A stretch of 64,000 bases of DNA from Streptomyces sp. LaPpAH-108 (GTDB lineage: Bacteria; Actinomycetota; Actinomycetes; Streptomycetales; Streptomycetaceae): assembly GCF_000373625.1 (NCBI RefSeq), contig NZ_KB891987.1, positions 491,160 through 555,159 of the forward strand. The letters run 5' to 3'. Shown in pieces: positions 46,585 through 54,895 of the stretch. The translations under genes were made by a program, and so were the position numbers. How positions within the stretch are numbered: the stretch's first letter is position 1; each line of letters begins with the position of its first letter. The notes under the pieces are model-generated. The model saw only the letters and a program-made list of their open reading frames with translations. It was not told the DNA's origin and did no database searches.

Positions 46585-48132
46585 ATGTCCTTCTCCCTCG
46601 CCGCACCCGCCCCCGCGGCGCCACCCCACACCGGCGGACTGCTCCTGCTCCTCGACGGCACCCCCGGCCTGCTGACCGTCGCCGGAATCGGCATCGCCCT
46701 GCTGCTCTTCCTCATCATCAAGGTGCGACTGCAGCCGTTCGTCGCCCTGCTCGCGGTCTCCATAACCGTCGGCCTGCTGTCCGGCCTCTCGGTCACCGAA
46801 CTCTTCGGCACCGTCCAGCGCTCCGACGCCGTCTCCACGCTGGAGTCCGGCATGGGCGGCATCCTCGGCCACGTCGCGATCATCATCGGCCTGGGCACCA
46901 TGCTCGGCGCGATCCTGGAGGTCAGCGGGGGCGCGGAGGTGCTGGCGGCGCGGCTGCTGCGGCTGTTCGGCGAACGCCGGGCGCCGCTCGCCATGGGCCT
47001 GACCGGCCTGATCTTCGGCATCCCGGTCTTCTTCGACGTCGGCATCTTCGTACTTGCCCCGCTCGTCTACGCCGCCGCCAAGCGCGGCGGCAAGTCGATC
47101 CTGCTCTACTGCCTCCCCCTGCTCGCGGGCCTCTCCATGACCCACGCCTTCCTGCCCCCGCACCCCGGCCCGGTGGCCGCGGCGGGGCTGCTGCATGTGC
47201 AGCTCGGCTGGGTGGTGCTGATGGGCATCGTGTGCGGCATCCCCGCGGTGCTTGCCGCGTGGGCGTACTCCGCGTGGATCGGGCGGCGGATCTTCGTGCC
47301 CGTGCCGCAGGACATGGTGGAAGCGGCGGAGGAGGCGCGGCGGACGGTCGCGGCGGAGCGGGTGGCGGTGGCGCGGCCGGTGGCGGTGGGGGGTACGTCG
47401 GGCAGCGACGTACCGGCCCCCGACCGCGACGTACCGGTCTCCGCTGCCGAACCGCAGGAGAAGCCCGTCCCGTTGGGCGTGGTGCTCGGCATCATCGGCA
47501 CCCCGCTGGTGCTGATCCTCGCCGCGACGTTCTCCTCGGTCGCGCTGGACCCGTCCACCGGGCGCTCGGTGATCGAGTTCTTCGGCCACCCCTTCGTGGC
47601 CCTCACGATCGCGCTGCTGCTCGCGTACTACCTGCTCGGCATCCGGCGCGGCTGGTCCCGCAAGTCCCTGGAGAACGTCTCCACCGCCTCCCTCAAGCCG
47701 GTCGGCAACATCCTGCTGGTGGTCGGCGCGGGCGGGATCTTCGGCGCGGTGCTGAAGGCGAGCGGGGTCGCGCAGGCGCTGTCGGACACGTTCCACGGCG
47801 TGGGGCTTCCGGTGATCGTCCTGGCGTATCTGATCTCGCTGGTGCTGCGGGTCGCGCAGGGCTCGGCGACGGTGGCGATCGTGACGACGGCGGGCATCGT
47901 GGCCCCGCTGCTCTCCGAGGGGCACCACTCGGCGGCGTTCGCGGCCCTGGTCATCATGTCCATCTCCGCGGGCTCGATCTTCGCCTCGCACGTCAACGAC
48001 GGCGGCTTCTGGATGGTGGCCAAGTACTTCGGCATCAGCGAGCGGGACACCCTGAAGACGTGGACGGTCCTCGAATCGGTGCTGTCCGTCGCGGGGTTCG
48101 CGGTGGCGGCGGTGGTGAGTGTGTTCGTCTGA
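46585..48132 (+). CDS. GntP family gluconate:H+ symporter-type permease
   Basis: 515 aa from ATG 46585, with AGAGGAC upstream. There are 12-14 hydrophobic helices. Family segments include GIPVFFDVGIFVLAPL, SMTHAFLPPHPGPVAAAGLL and the C-terminal FASHVNDGGFWMVAKYFGIS, all typical of GntP/GntT/DsdX carriers. These import gluconate, other aldonates or D-serine with protons. A charged cytoplasmic loop of ~70 residues (VPQDMVEAAEEARRT...) splits the two halves. As the last gene of the cluster it presumably brings in the substrate. Confidence 0.93.
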   Translation: MSFSLAAPAPAAPPHTGGLLLLLDGTPGLLTVAGIGIALLLFLIIKVRLQPFVALLAVSITVGLLSGLSVTELFGTVQRSDAVSTLESGMGGILGHVAIIIGLGTMLGAILEVSGGAEVLAARLLRLFGERRAPLAMGLTGLIFGIPVFFDVGIFVLAPLVYAAAKRGGKSILLYCLPLLAGLSMTHAFLPPHPGPVAAAGLLHVQLGWVVLMGIVCGIPAVLAAWAYSAWIGRRIFVPVPQDMVEAAEEARRTVAAERVAVARPVAVGGTSGSDVPAPDRDVPVSAAEPQEKPVPLGVVLGIIGTPLVLILAATFSSVALDPSTGRSVIEFFGHPFVALTIALLLAYYLLGIRRGWSRKSLENVSTASLKPVGNILLVVGAGGIFGAVLKASGVAQALSDTFHGVGLPVIVLAYLISLVLRVAQGSATVAIVTTAGIVAPLLSEGHHSAAFAALVIMSISAGSIFASHVNDGGFWMVAKYFGISERDTLKTWTVLESVLSVAGFAVAAVVSVFV

Positions 48133-48208
48133 GGGTGCGTTGGGGACTTACCGGTGGGAAAGGAGCGTCGGGTGGTTCCGGCACAGGTAAGTCGTCCATA
48201 CTGCCGCC

Positions 48209-48778
48209 GTGGACCAGCGCATAGGATCGAGCAGCAAGCCCGTGAAGGGCGAGCCCCTCACGGGCGCCGGATTCGACCCGGCCTTCATCCCCGGCCTCAT
48301 GCCTCCGGCGAAGCCGGCGGCGGAGGCGGGTGGCCCGGAGCCGGAGGAAGAACCGAAGCCGAAGGCGGAGCGCGCGCCCGAGGCGGAGGCTGACACCGAG
48401 GCCGTGGCGGAGGCGGAGCCCGAGAGCGAGGCCGAAGCGGAACCGGAGGCCGAGGCGGCGGCGGGGGACGTCGACGACGATTCCCCGGAGCCCGCCGAGG
48501 GTCCGGTCTTCGAGGCGGCCGACCGGCGCGCCCGCATACTGGCGGACCGCACCGGCGTCCATCTCTCCCTGGACGAGGAGAACTGCGAGTTCTCCTGGCC
48601 CGAGATCGCCGCCGTCGAAACCGAGTCCCCCCGCTTCGGCAAACGCTTCACCATCACCGTCCACACCCCCGACCACCGCTGGTACCCCATCGAAATCGAA
48701 GCGAAGTCCCGCTCCGACTTCGCCCAGTGGGAATCGGAACTGGACGCGGTACTGGACGCGTACTTCGAGGAAGCCTGA
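48209..48778 (+). CDS. Acidic hypothetical protein with PH-like C-terminal domain
   Basis: 189 aa from GTG 48209. Residues ~45-95 are a Glu/Ala/Pro repeat region of the AEAEPE type. The last ~80 residues (ADRTGVHLSLDEENCEFSWPEIAAVE...FTITVHTPDHRWYPIEIEA) are beta-rich and end in a helix, the pattern of a small PH-like or bPH domain. No membrane segment is seen. A perfect terminator hairpin follows. Conserved Streptomyces proteins of this form exist, but no function is known to me. Confidence 0.75.
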   Translation: MDQRIGSSSKPVKGEPLTGAGFDPAFIPGLMPPAKPAAEAGGPEPEEEPKPKAERAPEAEADTEAVAEAEPESEAEAEPEAEAAAGDVDDDSPEPAEGPVFEAADRRARILADRTGVHLSLDEENCEFSWPEIAAVETESPRFGKRFTITVHTPDHRWYPIEIEAKSRSDFAQWESELDAVLDAYFEEA

Positions 48779-48807
48779 GCGCTCAGCGCGCTCTATGAGC
48801 TCTGTGC

Positions 48808-48833
48808 GTGAAGGCCCCAGCCGGGGCCTTCAC
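48808..48833. terminator. 11-bp perfect terminator hairpin
   Basis: GTGAAGGCCCC and GGGGCCTTCAC pair perfectly around AGCC, 30 bp after the stop of the acidic protein. It also overlaps the end of the small minus-strand frame at 48830-48967, so it could serve both. Confidence 0.75.
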
Positions 48834-48967
48834 GGCAGCCCGGGGACCAGGGCCAGCCATTCCGACAGCTCCCGGTGGACCGTGTCGTCCACCGGGAGTA
48901 CGTCATGCATCGGCCAGCAGCCGCAGCGCATCGCCGCCGTCCTTTGGTCGTCGTAGTACGCCGTCAC
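48830..48967 (-). CDS. Possible small protein (45 aa), with an internal 12-bp perfect hairpin
   Basis: The GTG at 48967 has GGGAGG 5 nt upstream, a good initiation signal. The product contains CGCWPMHDVLPVDDTVHREL and has no recognised family. Inside the frame, CTCCCGGTGGAC (48869-48880) pairs perfectly with GTCCACCGGGAG (48887-48898). The strong hairpin suggests a structured RNA or a gene remnant instead of a plain protein gene. Confidence 0.35.
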   Translation of the reverse strand: MTAYYDDQRTAAMRCGCWPMHDVLPVDDTVHRELSEWLALVPGLP

Positions 48968-49020
48968 GCTGACCTCCCGTCGACTCGCTCGTTGAGCAGG
49001 TCGTACGGAAAGGAGAGCTG

Positions 49021-49899
49021 ATGGTCGGCTCGTCGCACGAGGCGCTGCACCGCATTTTCCAGAAGGACCCCGCACTGCTGACCCGCGCGTTGCAGCGTGT
49101 GCTGCACGTGCCGTTCCCCGAACCCCATGAGATCGCCGCGCTGAACGTGGATCTCACCGAGATCGAGCCGGTCGAGCGGCGTGTGGACACGCTGCTGCGG
49201 GCCGAGACGGACGACGGCACGTATCTGCTCGTGGTCGAGTCCCAGGGCAAGGTGGACGACCGCAAGCGGGGCAGCTGGCCGTACTACCTGTCCTACCTGT
49301 ACGAGAAATACCGCTGCGAACCGGTCCTCATCGTCATCACTCAGAACAGCGCGACGGCCCAGTGGGCCTCGCGCCCCATCCGGCTCGGTTTCCCCGGCTG
49401 GCACTCGCTGACCGTACGGCCCCTCGTCCTGGGCCCGGACAACGTCCCGGTGATCACCGACGAGCGTGAGGCCGAACGCGACGTCCCCCTTGCGGTGCTT
49501 TCCGCGATGACACATGGGCGTGGACCGAAAGCCGCGCCCATACTGGAATCACTCGCCACCGCCCTGAAGACCATCGACGCCGACAGCGCCGCGGTCTTCG
49601 TCCAGTTCGTCGACTCCTGCCTGACCGACCCCCAGGCGAAACAGATGTGGAGGGACCTGATGACAGCCATCCAGTACTTCTGGCGCCATCCGCTGGCGGA
49701 ACAGGTGCGCGAGGAGGGCCGGGTTCAGGCCAAGGCCGAGGTGGTGCTCCAGATTCTCGAATGGCGTGGAATCCCGGTCCCCGACGGCGTCCGTGAGCGC
49801 GTACTCGCGTGCACCGATCGGGGCCAGGTCGAGGTCTGGGCCGAGCGCGCCGTCCACGCGACCGACGCGGACGAGCTGTTCGCCCCTTCGGCCGAGTAG
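49021..49899 (+). CDS. PD-(D/E)XK nuclease-fold protein, Rpn/YhgA-like
   Basis: 292 aa from ATG 49021 after AAAGGAG. The N-terminal domain has the nuclease-fold arrangement Asp56 (RRVDTLLRAE), then Glu73-x-Gln75 (LVVESQGK) and the helix SWPYYLSYLYEKY, like the Rpn family of recombination-promoting nucleases and putative transposases. The third catalytic lysine is a Gln in the ExQ form, common in these proteins. The C-terminal third is helical and ends with a GVRERVLACTDRGQVEVWAERA module seen in many Streptomyces paralogs. A role in DNA transactions or defence is possible. Confidence 0.7.
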   Translation: MVGSSHEALHRIFQKDPALLTRALQRVLHVPFPEPHEIAALNVDLTEIEPVERRVDTLLRAETDDGTYLLVVESQGKVDDRKRGSWPYYLSYLYEKYRCEPVLIVITQNSATAQWASRPIRLGFPGWHSLTVRPLVLGPDNVPVITDEREAERDVPLAVLSAMTHGRGPKAAPILESLATALKTIDADSAAVFVQFVDSCLTDPQAKQMWRDLMTAIQYFWRHPLAEQVREEGRVQAKAEVVLQILEWRGIPVPDGVRERVLACTDRGQVEVWAERAVHATDADELFAPSAE

Positions 49900-49915
49900 C
49901 CCGCGACCATATGAC

Positions 49916-49948
49916 GGTGCCCCGGGCCGGTGTCGGTCCGGGGGCACC
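49916..49948. terminator. Terminator between the Rpn-like gene and the chitinase
   Basis: GGTGCCCCGG and CCGGGGGCACC pair with a one-base bulge around a short loop. It lies between two convergent genes and can act in both directions. Confidence 0.7.
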
Positions 49949-49973
49949 CTCGTGTGCGGGAGCGGTCAGGGTG

Positions 49974-51695
49974 TTACGGCAGGGCGTGGACGTGTGCCCC
50001 CACCGCACCCGACCACGCGTTGCCCGCCGTCGCGTCCCAGTTCGTGGACCAGGTCATCGCGCCGCGGAGGGCGGGGTAGGTGCGGGAGGGCTTGAAGGTG
50101 CCGCAGGACGTGGCCTGGGTGAGGCAGTCGAGGGCGTTGTTGACGATCGTGGGGGAGACGTAGCCGCTGCCGGCCGCGCGGGTAGAGGCGGGGAGGCCGA
50201 GGCCGACCTGGGAGGGGGCGAGGCCGCCTTCGAGCTGGATGCAGGCGAGGGCGGTGAGGAAGTCGACCGAGCCCTGGCTGTAGACCTTGCCGTCGCAGCC
50301 GAGCATGGAACCGCTGTTGTAGTACTGCATGTTGACGACCGTGAGGATGTCCTTGATGTTCAGGGCCGTCTGGAAGTAGGAGCCGGAGGTCGACTGCATG
50401 TCGATCGTCTGCGGGGCCATCGTGATGATCAGCGAGGAGCCCGCCTTCGACGACAGGGAGCGCAGCGCCTGCGTCATGTACGTCGGGTTGAGGCCGTTCT
50501 CCAGGTCGATGTCGACGCCGTCGAACCCGTAGGTCTGCATCAGGGAGTAGACCGAGTTGGCGAAGTTCGCCGCGGAGTTCGCGTCGTTGACGGACACCGT
50601 GCCCGTCTCGCCGCCGACCGAGATGATCACCTTCTTGCCCGCCGCCTGCTTGGCCCTGATGTCGGCCTTGAACTGGTCGACCGTGTAGCCGTTCAGGCCC
50701 GCCGAGTCCAGGTTGAAGGTGACCGCGCCCGGCGTGGAGGTGGCGTCCGCGAAGGCGACCGCGATGATGTCGTACGCGGACGGCACGTCGGACAGCTTCT
50801 GGACCTGCGCACCGTTGTTGAAGTTCTGCCAGTAGCCGGTCACGGCGTGCTTGGGCAGCGCGCCGCCCCCACCGCCCCCGCCGCCGGAGGCCGCCGTGGT
50901 CGCGGTCACCGTCTGCGACTTCACCGACTCACCGGCCGAGTTCACCGCCGTGACCTGGAAGGAGTACGAGGTGGAGGCGGACAGCCCGGACACCGTGGCC
51001 GACGTCCCGCTCGCCGACGCCACCTTCGCGCCGTCGCGGTAGACGTTGTAACTACTCGCCCCGGACACCGTGTTCCAGGACAGCGAGATGGAGGAGGAGG
51101 TCGTACCGGAGACGGCGAGGCCGCCCGGGGCCGCCGGGACCGTCGGGTTGTCGCCGCCGCCACCCCCGCCGTCGGGGCCGTAGACCTGGATGTCGTCGGC
51201 GTAGTAGGCGGCCTGGCCGTACCAGCCGTGGGTGTACACCGTGACGGACGTGGTGGCGGAGCCCGTGGTGAAGGTGGTCGTCAGCTGCTTCCAGGACGGG
51301 GAGTCCGGGGTCCAGGTCGACACGTCGGTGGTGCCGGTGCCGGTGACGCCGAGGTAGGCGTAGCCGCCCTGCACCCAACCGCTCAGCGTGTACGTCGAGT
51401 TGGGCTTCACCGCGACCGACTGCGTGCACTGGGCGTTGTCCTGCCCGGCCGGGGTCGCCTTGAGCGCGGCGGAGCCGCCGTGCACCGGGGACGAGACGGT
51501 CGTGCCGCTGCCCGCCGAGCAGGTCCAGCCGCTCAGACCGGATTCGAACCCGGCGTTCTTCGCGTTGTTGACGTCAGCCGCACTGGCCGGAGCCGCGGCG
51601 AGACCCGCGACCGCGAGCGCCAGCGCGGCAGCGGCCGACCAGGTACGGGCACGGACGCGTCCGCCGCGTCCGGGCATGACGGATACGAGGTCCAA
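49974..51695 (-). CDS. Secreted GH18 chitinase with carbohydrate-binding and FnIII domains
   Basis: 573 aa from TTG 51695, chosen because GGAGG lies 6 nt upstream and a signal peptide follows (ATG 51677 is an alternative). Order: signal peptide to about 41, a CBM4/9-like jelly-roll domain (NAGFESGLSGWTCS...), a fibronectin III domain (PAAPGGLAVSGTTSSSISLSW), a Gly linker, and a GH18 barrel with the catalytic motif DGVDIDLE, Glu399 being the proton donor. It cleaves chitin outside the cell. A perfect DasR-type palindrome lies 72 bp upstream. From memory it corresponds to S. coelicolor ChiA. Confidence 0.95.
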   Translation of the reverse strand: MDLVSVMPGRGGRVRARTWSAAAALALAVAGLAAAPASAADVNNAKNAGFESGLSGWTCSAGSGTTVSSPVHGGSAALKATPAGQDNAQCTQSVAVKPNSTYTLSGWVQGGYAYLGVTGTGTTDVSTWTPDSPSWKQLTTTFTTGSATTSVTVYTHGWYGQAAYYADDIQVYGPDGGGGGGDNPTVPAAPGGLAVSGTTSSSISLSWNTVSGASSYNVYRDGAKVASASGTSATVSGLSASTSYSFQVTAVNSAGESVKSQTVTATTAASGGGGGGGGALPKHAVTGYWQNFNNGAQVQKLSDVPSAYDIIAVAFADATSTPGAVTFNLDSAGLNGYTVDQFKADIRAKQAAGKKVIISVGGETGTVSVNDANSAANFANSVYSLMQTYGFDGVDIDLENGLNPTYMTQALRSLSSKAGSSLIITMAPQTIDMQSTSGSYFQTALNIKDILTVVNMQYYNSGSMLGCDGKVYSQGSVDFLTALACIQLEGGLAPSQVGLGLPASTRAAGSGYVSPTIVNNALDCLTQATSCGTFKPSRTYPALRGAMTWSTNWDATAGNAWSGAVGAHVHALP

Positions 51696-52004
51696 CTGGA
51701 GCCTCCAGTGGGGGAGTTCGCGGGGGAGAACGGAGTGGGAAAGAACCTCCACCCCATGAGTACAAGTTGGTCCAGACCAATCCACCTGTCAAGTCGTGGC
51801 GCGGGCAGGGAACTTCACCCACCTGATCAACCCGTCCCGGTTTGGCCCGGCTTGCGCCTGGCAAGTTCCCCACGAGCTACACAAACGCTGTTCTCCCGTG
51901 ATCGAGCCGTGGATACAGTGCTCAGGTAGTCACGCAATGAAGTCGTCCCGCCCCGCAGGAGTGACGCCCGTGGGTCGGGTGATGTGAAGAGCGGGGAGCT
52001 GCGT
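51696..52004. other. 309-bp divergent gap between chitinase and the Tad-locus gene
   Basis: It contains the chitinase palindrome and otherwise no gene. The stretch 51880-51930 is somewhat AT-richer and could hold the promoter of the plus-strand gene; I see no further repeats. Confidence 0.6.
51767..51780. promoter_or_regulatory. DasR-responsive element (dre) of the chitinase
   Basis: TTGGTCCAGACCAA is a perfect 14-bp palindrome. Its core TGGTCCAGACCA is the classic Streptomyces chitinase operator/dre form. It lies 72-85 bp upstream of the chitinase start. DasR, a GntR regulator inactivated by amino-sugar phosphates, would repress here. Confidence 0.85.
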
Positions 52005-52868
52005 GTGCCAACTGCCATTGCCGTGACCAGTGTCGACCTGGCGCTGCCGGCGCAGGACGAACGGACCATGCCCGCCGTGGTGCTGCGTGATCTGGACCGG
52101 CGTCCGCTGGAGCAGACGCTGCTGGAGGTCCAGGCGCTCGTCGAGCAGTTCGGGCACCTGGTCGTCGTCTGCTCGCAGGCCACCCCGCAGCCGGTGCTGC
52201 GCCGTCTGTACACCCTGCGCGCGCTGCTGGAGAGCGACCGGATCGCGCTGTTCGTGCCCGAGCTGCCGCCGCTCGGAGTCGCCGTGCTGGCGCGGCAGTT
52301 ACGGCAGCTCGCCTCCTGCGACCTGAGCCCCGGGGTGCTCGCCTCGGCGGGGCGGCTGCTCACCCACTACCTCCACGCCGGAGCCGTCCTCGGCTCGGTC
52401 GCCCGGCTGGACCGCGTGCCGGTGGGGCTCAAGGCGCACGCCAAGTCCTGGGTGCCCGGCACCCAGTTCGCCGTCGTCGCCCACCCCGAGCCGCAGCTCG
52501 TCAAGGCCGTGCCCGGAGCCGCCCTCAAGGGACCGGAGTTCGGCACCTGGCTGCTGCTCGCCAAGGGGCAGCTCCAGTCCGACTGGACCGCCTCGCTCGT
52601 CAACTCCTGGGGCGCGCACGGGATGCGTGAGGCCCCGCTGCCCGCCGAGTCCGCCGCCTGGTGGGGCACCGGGCGGCTGGTCGAGTTCTGCGCCCATCTG
52701 GCCGACCTCTCCGTGCTGTACCAACTCGTCACCTCCGTACGGCAGTCCGTCTGTCACTGGTGCGGCGTCGACGTCATCGGCGACCGCTGCGTCTTCTGCT
52801 CCGCCACCCCGCCCACCCATCACCCGCCCGCACCCCGCGCCGCCCTGGAACGACGCGCCCCCGCCTGA
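52005..52868 (+). CDS. Conserved hypothetical protein with C-terminal zinc ribbon
   Basis: 287 aa from GTG 52005, which has GGGGAG 6 nt upstream; GTG 51984 is also in frame. It is mostly helical and soluble. The C-terminus carries CHWCGVDVIGDRCVFC, a two-CxxC zinc ribbon. It precedes the Flp/Tad genes on the same strand with a 65-bp gap and may belong to that locus. Function is not recognised. Confidence 0.72.
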   Translation: MPTAIAVTSVDLALPAQDERTMPAVVLRDLDRRPLEQTLLEVQALVEQFGHLVVVCSQATPQPVLRRLYTLRALLESDRIALFVPELPPLGVAVLARQLRQLASCDLSPGVLASAGRLLTHYLHAGAVLGSVARLDRVPVGLKAHAKSWVPGTQFAVVAHPEPQLVKAVPGAALKGPEFGTWLLLAKGQLQSDWTASLVNSWGAHGMREAPLPAESAAWWGTGRLVEFCAHLADLSVLYQLVTSVRQSVCHWCGVDVIGDRCVFCSATPPTHHPPAPRAALERRAPA

Positions 52869-52933
52869 CCGGCCGCCCGGCCCCCGCGCTCATATCCCGC
52901 ACGACCGATTCCCCCAATGAGGTTGCACGGTTC

Positions 52934-53635
52934 ATGAACTCCCGTCAGCGCCGCGGCGTGATACTCCTGATCCTGTCGGTCCTGTGCGCGCTCGGCGCGT
53001 TCGCCGGCGTGCTCTCCGTCGTCCACGACGTGCAGTCCAAGGTCGGCCCCGAGGTGACCGCCTACCGGGTGCGGTCGGCGGTGAAGCCGTACACCGCCCT
53101 GAACGCCGGGCAGTTCGAGAAGATCCGGATGCCGAAGCGGTGGCTGTCCCAGAACGCGGTGACCGATCTCGCCCAGGTGCGCGGCAAGATCGCGGTGACC
53201 ACGCTGCGCCCCGGCTCGCTGCTCCAGAGCGACATGATCGTGGCCCGGCCCGCGCTCCGCCCGGGGCAGCAGGAGGTCGCCATCATGATCGACGCGGCGA
53301 CCGGTGTCGCGGGCAAGATCACGACCGGGGCCCGCGTCAACGTCTACGCCACCTTCGAGGGCCAGAAGGAAGGCGATCCCGACCAGTCGAAGATCATCGT
53401 GACGGACGCGCGCGTCATCGACGTCGGCCGGATCAAGGCCCTCGACCCGGACCAGGACAAGAACCAGCCGACCGACGCCGTCCCGATCACCTTCGCGCTC
53501 TCCACCCTGGACGCCCAGCGCGTCACCTACGCCGAGTCCTTCGCCAAGCGGGTCCGGCTCGCCCTGGTGGCCCCCGGCGGCGACCCCGCCGTACCCGACC
53601 GGGACCGCACCTACGAACTCGCGACGGACAAGTGA
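52934..53635 (+). CDS. cpaB: Flp pilus assembly protein CpaB (RcpC)
   Basis: 233 aa. An N-terminal membrane helix (GVILLILSVLCALGAFAGVL) is followed by an SAF domain (VTAYRVRSAVKPYTALNAGQFEKIRMP) and the RcpC/CpaB region GQQEVAIMIDAATGVAGKITTGARVNVY. In Gram-negative Tad systems this protein modulates secretin assembly; in Gram-positives lacking an outer membrane its job is less clear. It is followed after 12 bp by the CpaE-like gene, opening the pilus operon. Confidence 0.9.
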   Translation: MNSRQRRGVILLILSVLCALGAFAGVLSVVHDVQSKVGPEVTAYRVRSAVKPYTALNAGQFEKIRMPKRWLSQNAVTDLAQVRGKIAVTTLRPGSLLQSDMIVARPALRPGQQEVAIMIDAATGVAGKITTGARVNVYATFEGQKEGDPDQSKIIVTDARVIDVGRIKALDPDQDKNQPTDAVPITFALSTLDAQRVTYAESFAKRVRLALVAPGGDPAVPDRDRTYELATDK

Positions 53636-53647
53636 GAGGCCGCCCGG

Positions 53648-54889
53648 ATGCCCACCAGGATTCTCCCGGCCGGCGCCGACCCGGACGCCGTCCGCACGCT
53701 CACCACCCTGCTCAGCCAGCTCCCCGACGCCGAACCCGTCCCGCCCGTCGGTGACTCGACCCAGCTGGTCGACACCCTCGCCCGGCTCGCCGCCGAGTCG
53801 GTGGACGAACTGCCCGAGGTCGTCGTCGTCCATGAACGCATCGGCCCCGTACCGGCGTTGGAGCTGATCCGGGAGATCGCCCTGCGCTTCCCGGCCGTCG
53901 GCGTCATCCTCGTCACCACCGACGCCGGACCCGCGCTGTTCGCCGCCGCGATGGACTCCGGCGCCCGGGGCCTGGTCGCGCTGCCGCTGTCGTACGAGGA
54001 ACTGGCCCACCGCGTCCAGGCGGTGGCCCAGTGGTCCACCGGGGTACGGCGCCATCTCGGACACGGCGCCGTCGAGGGGCCCGGCGGCACCGTCGTCACC
54101 GTCAGCGGGGCCAAGGGCGGGGTCGGCGCGAGCCTGGTCGCCATCCAACTCGCCCTGGCCGCCCAGGCGTCGGGCCGCGGCACCGCGCTCGTGGACCTCG
54201 ATCTCCAGACCGGCGACATCGCCTCGTACCTCGATGTGCAGTTCCGCCGCTCGGTGGTCGACCTCGCCGCGATCAGCGACATCTCGCCGCGCGTGCTCGC
54301 GGACGCCGTCTTCCGCCACGACTCCGGGCTCGCCCTGCTGCTCGCCCCCGGCGAGGGCGAGCGCGGCGAGGAGGTCACCGACCGCGCCGTACGGCACACC
54401 GTCGCCGCGCTGCGCTCGCGCTACGAGGTCGTCGTCCTGGACTGCGGCGCCCAGCTGACCGGCGCGACCGCCGCCGCCGTGGAGGGCGCCGACACCGCGC
54501 TCCTGGTCGCCACCCCGGACGTGATCGCCGTACGCGCCGCCAAACGGACCGTGCGGATGTGGGACCGGCTCCAGATCCGCAAGGCCGAGGAGACGACCGT
54601 CGTGCTCAACCGGTTCAGCCGGGCCACCGAGATCCAGCCCGCGCTCGTCCAGCGCATCACCGGTACCGCCCTGGCCCGTACGACCGTGCCCGCCGCCTTC
54701 AAGGAACTCCAGGGCGTCGTGGACTCCGGGCGGCTGCACGAACTCGACCACCGCAGCACCGTCAAGCAGGCCCTGTGGAGCCTCGCCGGTGAACTCGGCC
54801 TCGCCAAGCCCCCGGAGGGCCCCGCGCACCGGGGCGGACGGCAACGCGGCGACCGGGGCGCGGTCGGCTTCCGGCGGCGGAAGGAGTGA
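53648..54889 (+). CDS. CpaE/TadZ-like ATPase of the pilus locus
   Basis: 413 aa. The N-terminal ~140 residues form a receiver-like domain (VVVVHERIGPVPALELIREIA), and the rest is a ParA/MinD ATPase. The deviant Walker A reads SGAKGGVGASLVAIQLA, keeping the signature lysine but with Ala-Ser instead of Lys-Thr at the P-loop end, as seen in TadZ proteins with weak ATPase activity. Further motifs are LVDLDLQTGDIASYL and VVLDCGAQ. TadZ marks the cell pole where the pilus machine assembles. Confidence 0.88.
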   Translation: MPTRILPAGADPDAVRTLTTLLSQLPDAEPVPPVGDSTQLVDTLARLAAESVDELPEVVVVHERIGPVPALELIREIALRFPAVGVILVTTDAGPALFAAAMDSGARGLVALPLSYEELAHRVQAVAQWSTGVRRHLGHGAVEGPGGTVVTVSGAKGGVGASLVAIQLALAAQASGRGTALVDLDLQTGDIASYLDVQFRRSVVDLAAISDISPRVLADAVFRHDSGLALLLAPGEGERGEEVTDRAVRHTVAALRSRYEVVVLDCGAQLTGATAAAVEGADTALLVATPDVIAVRAAKRTVRMWDRLQIRKAEETTVVLNRFSRATEIQPALVQRITGTALARTTVPAAFKELQGVVDSGRLHELDHRSTVKQALWSLAGELGLAKPPEGPAHRGGRQRGDRGAVGFRRRKE

Positions 54890-54895
54890 GGCGCG

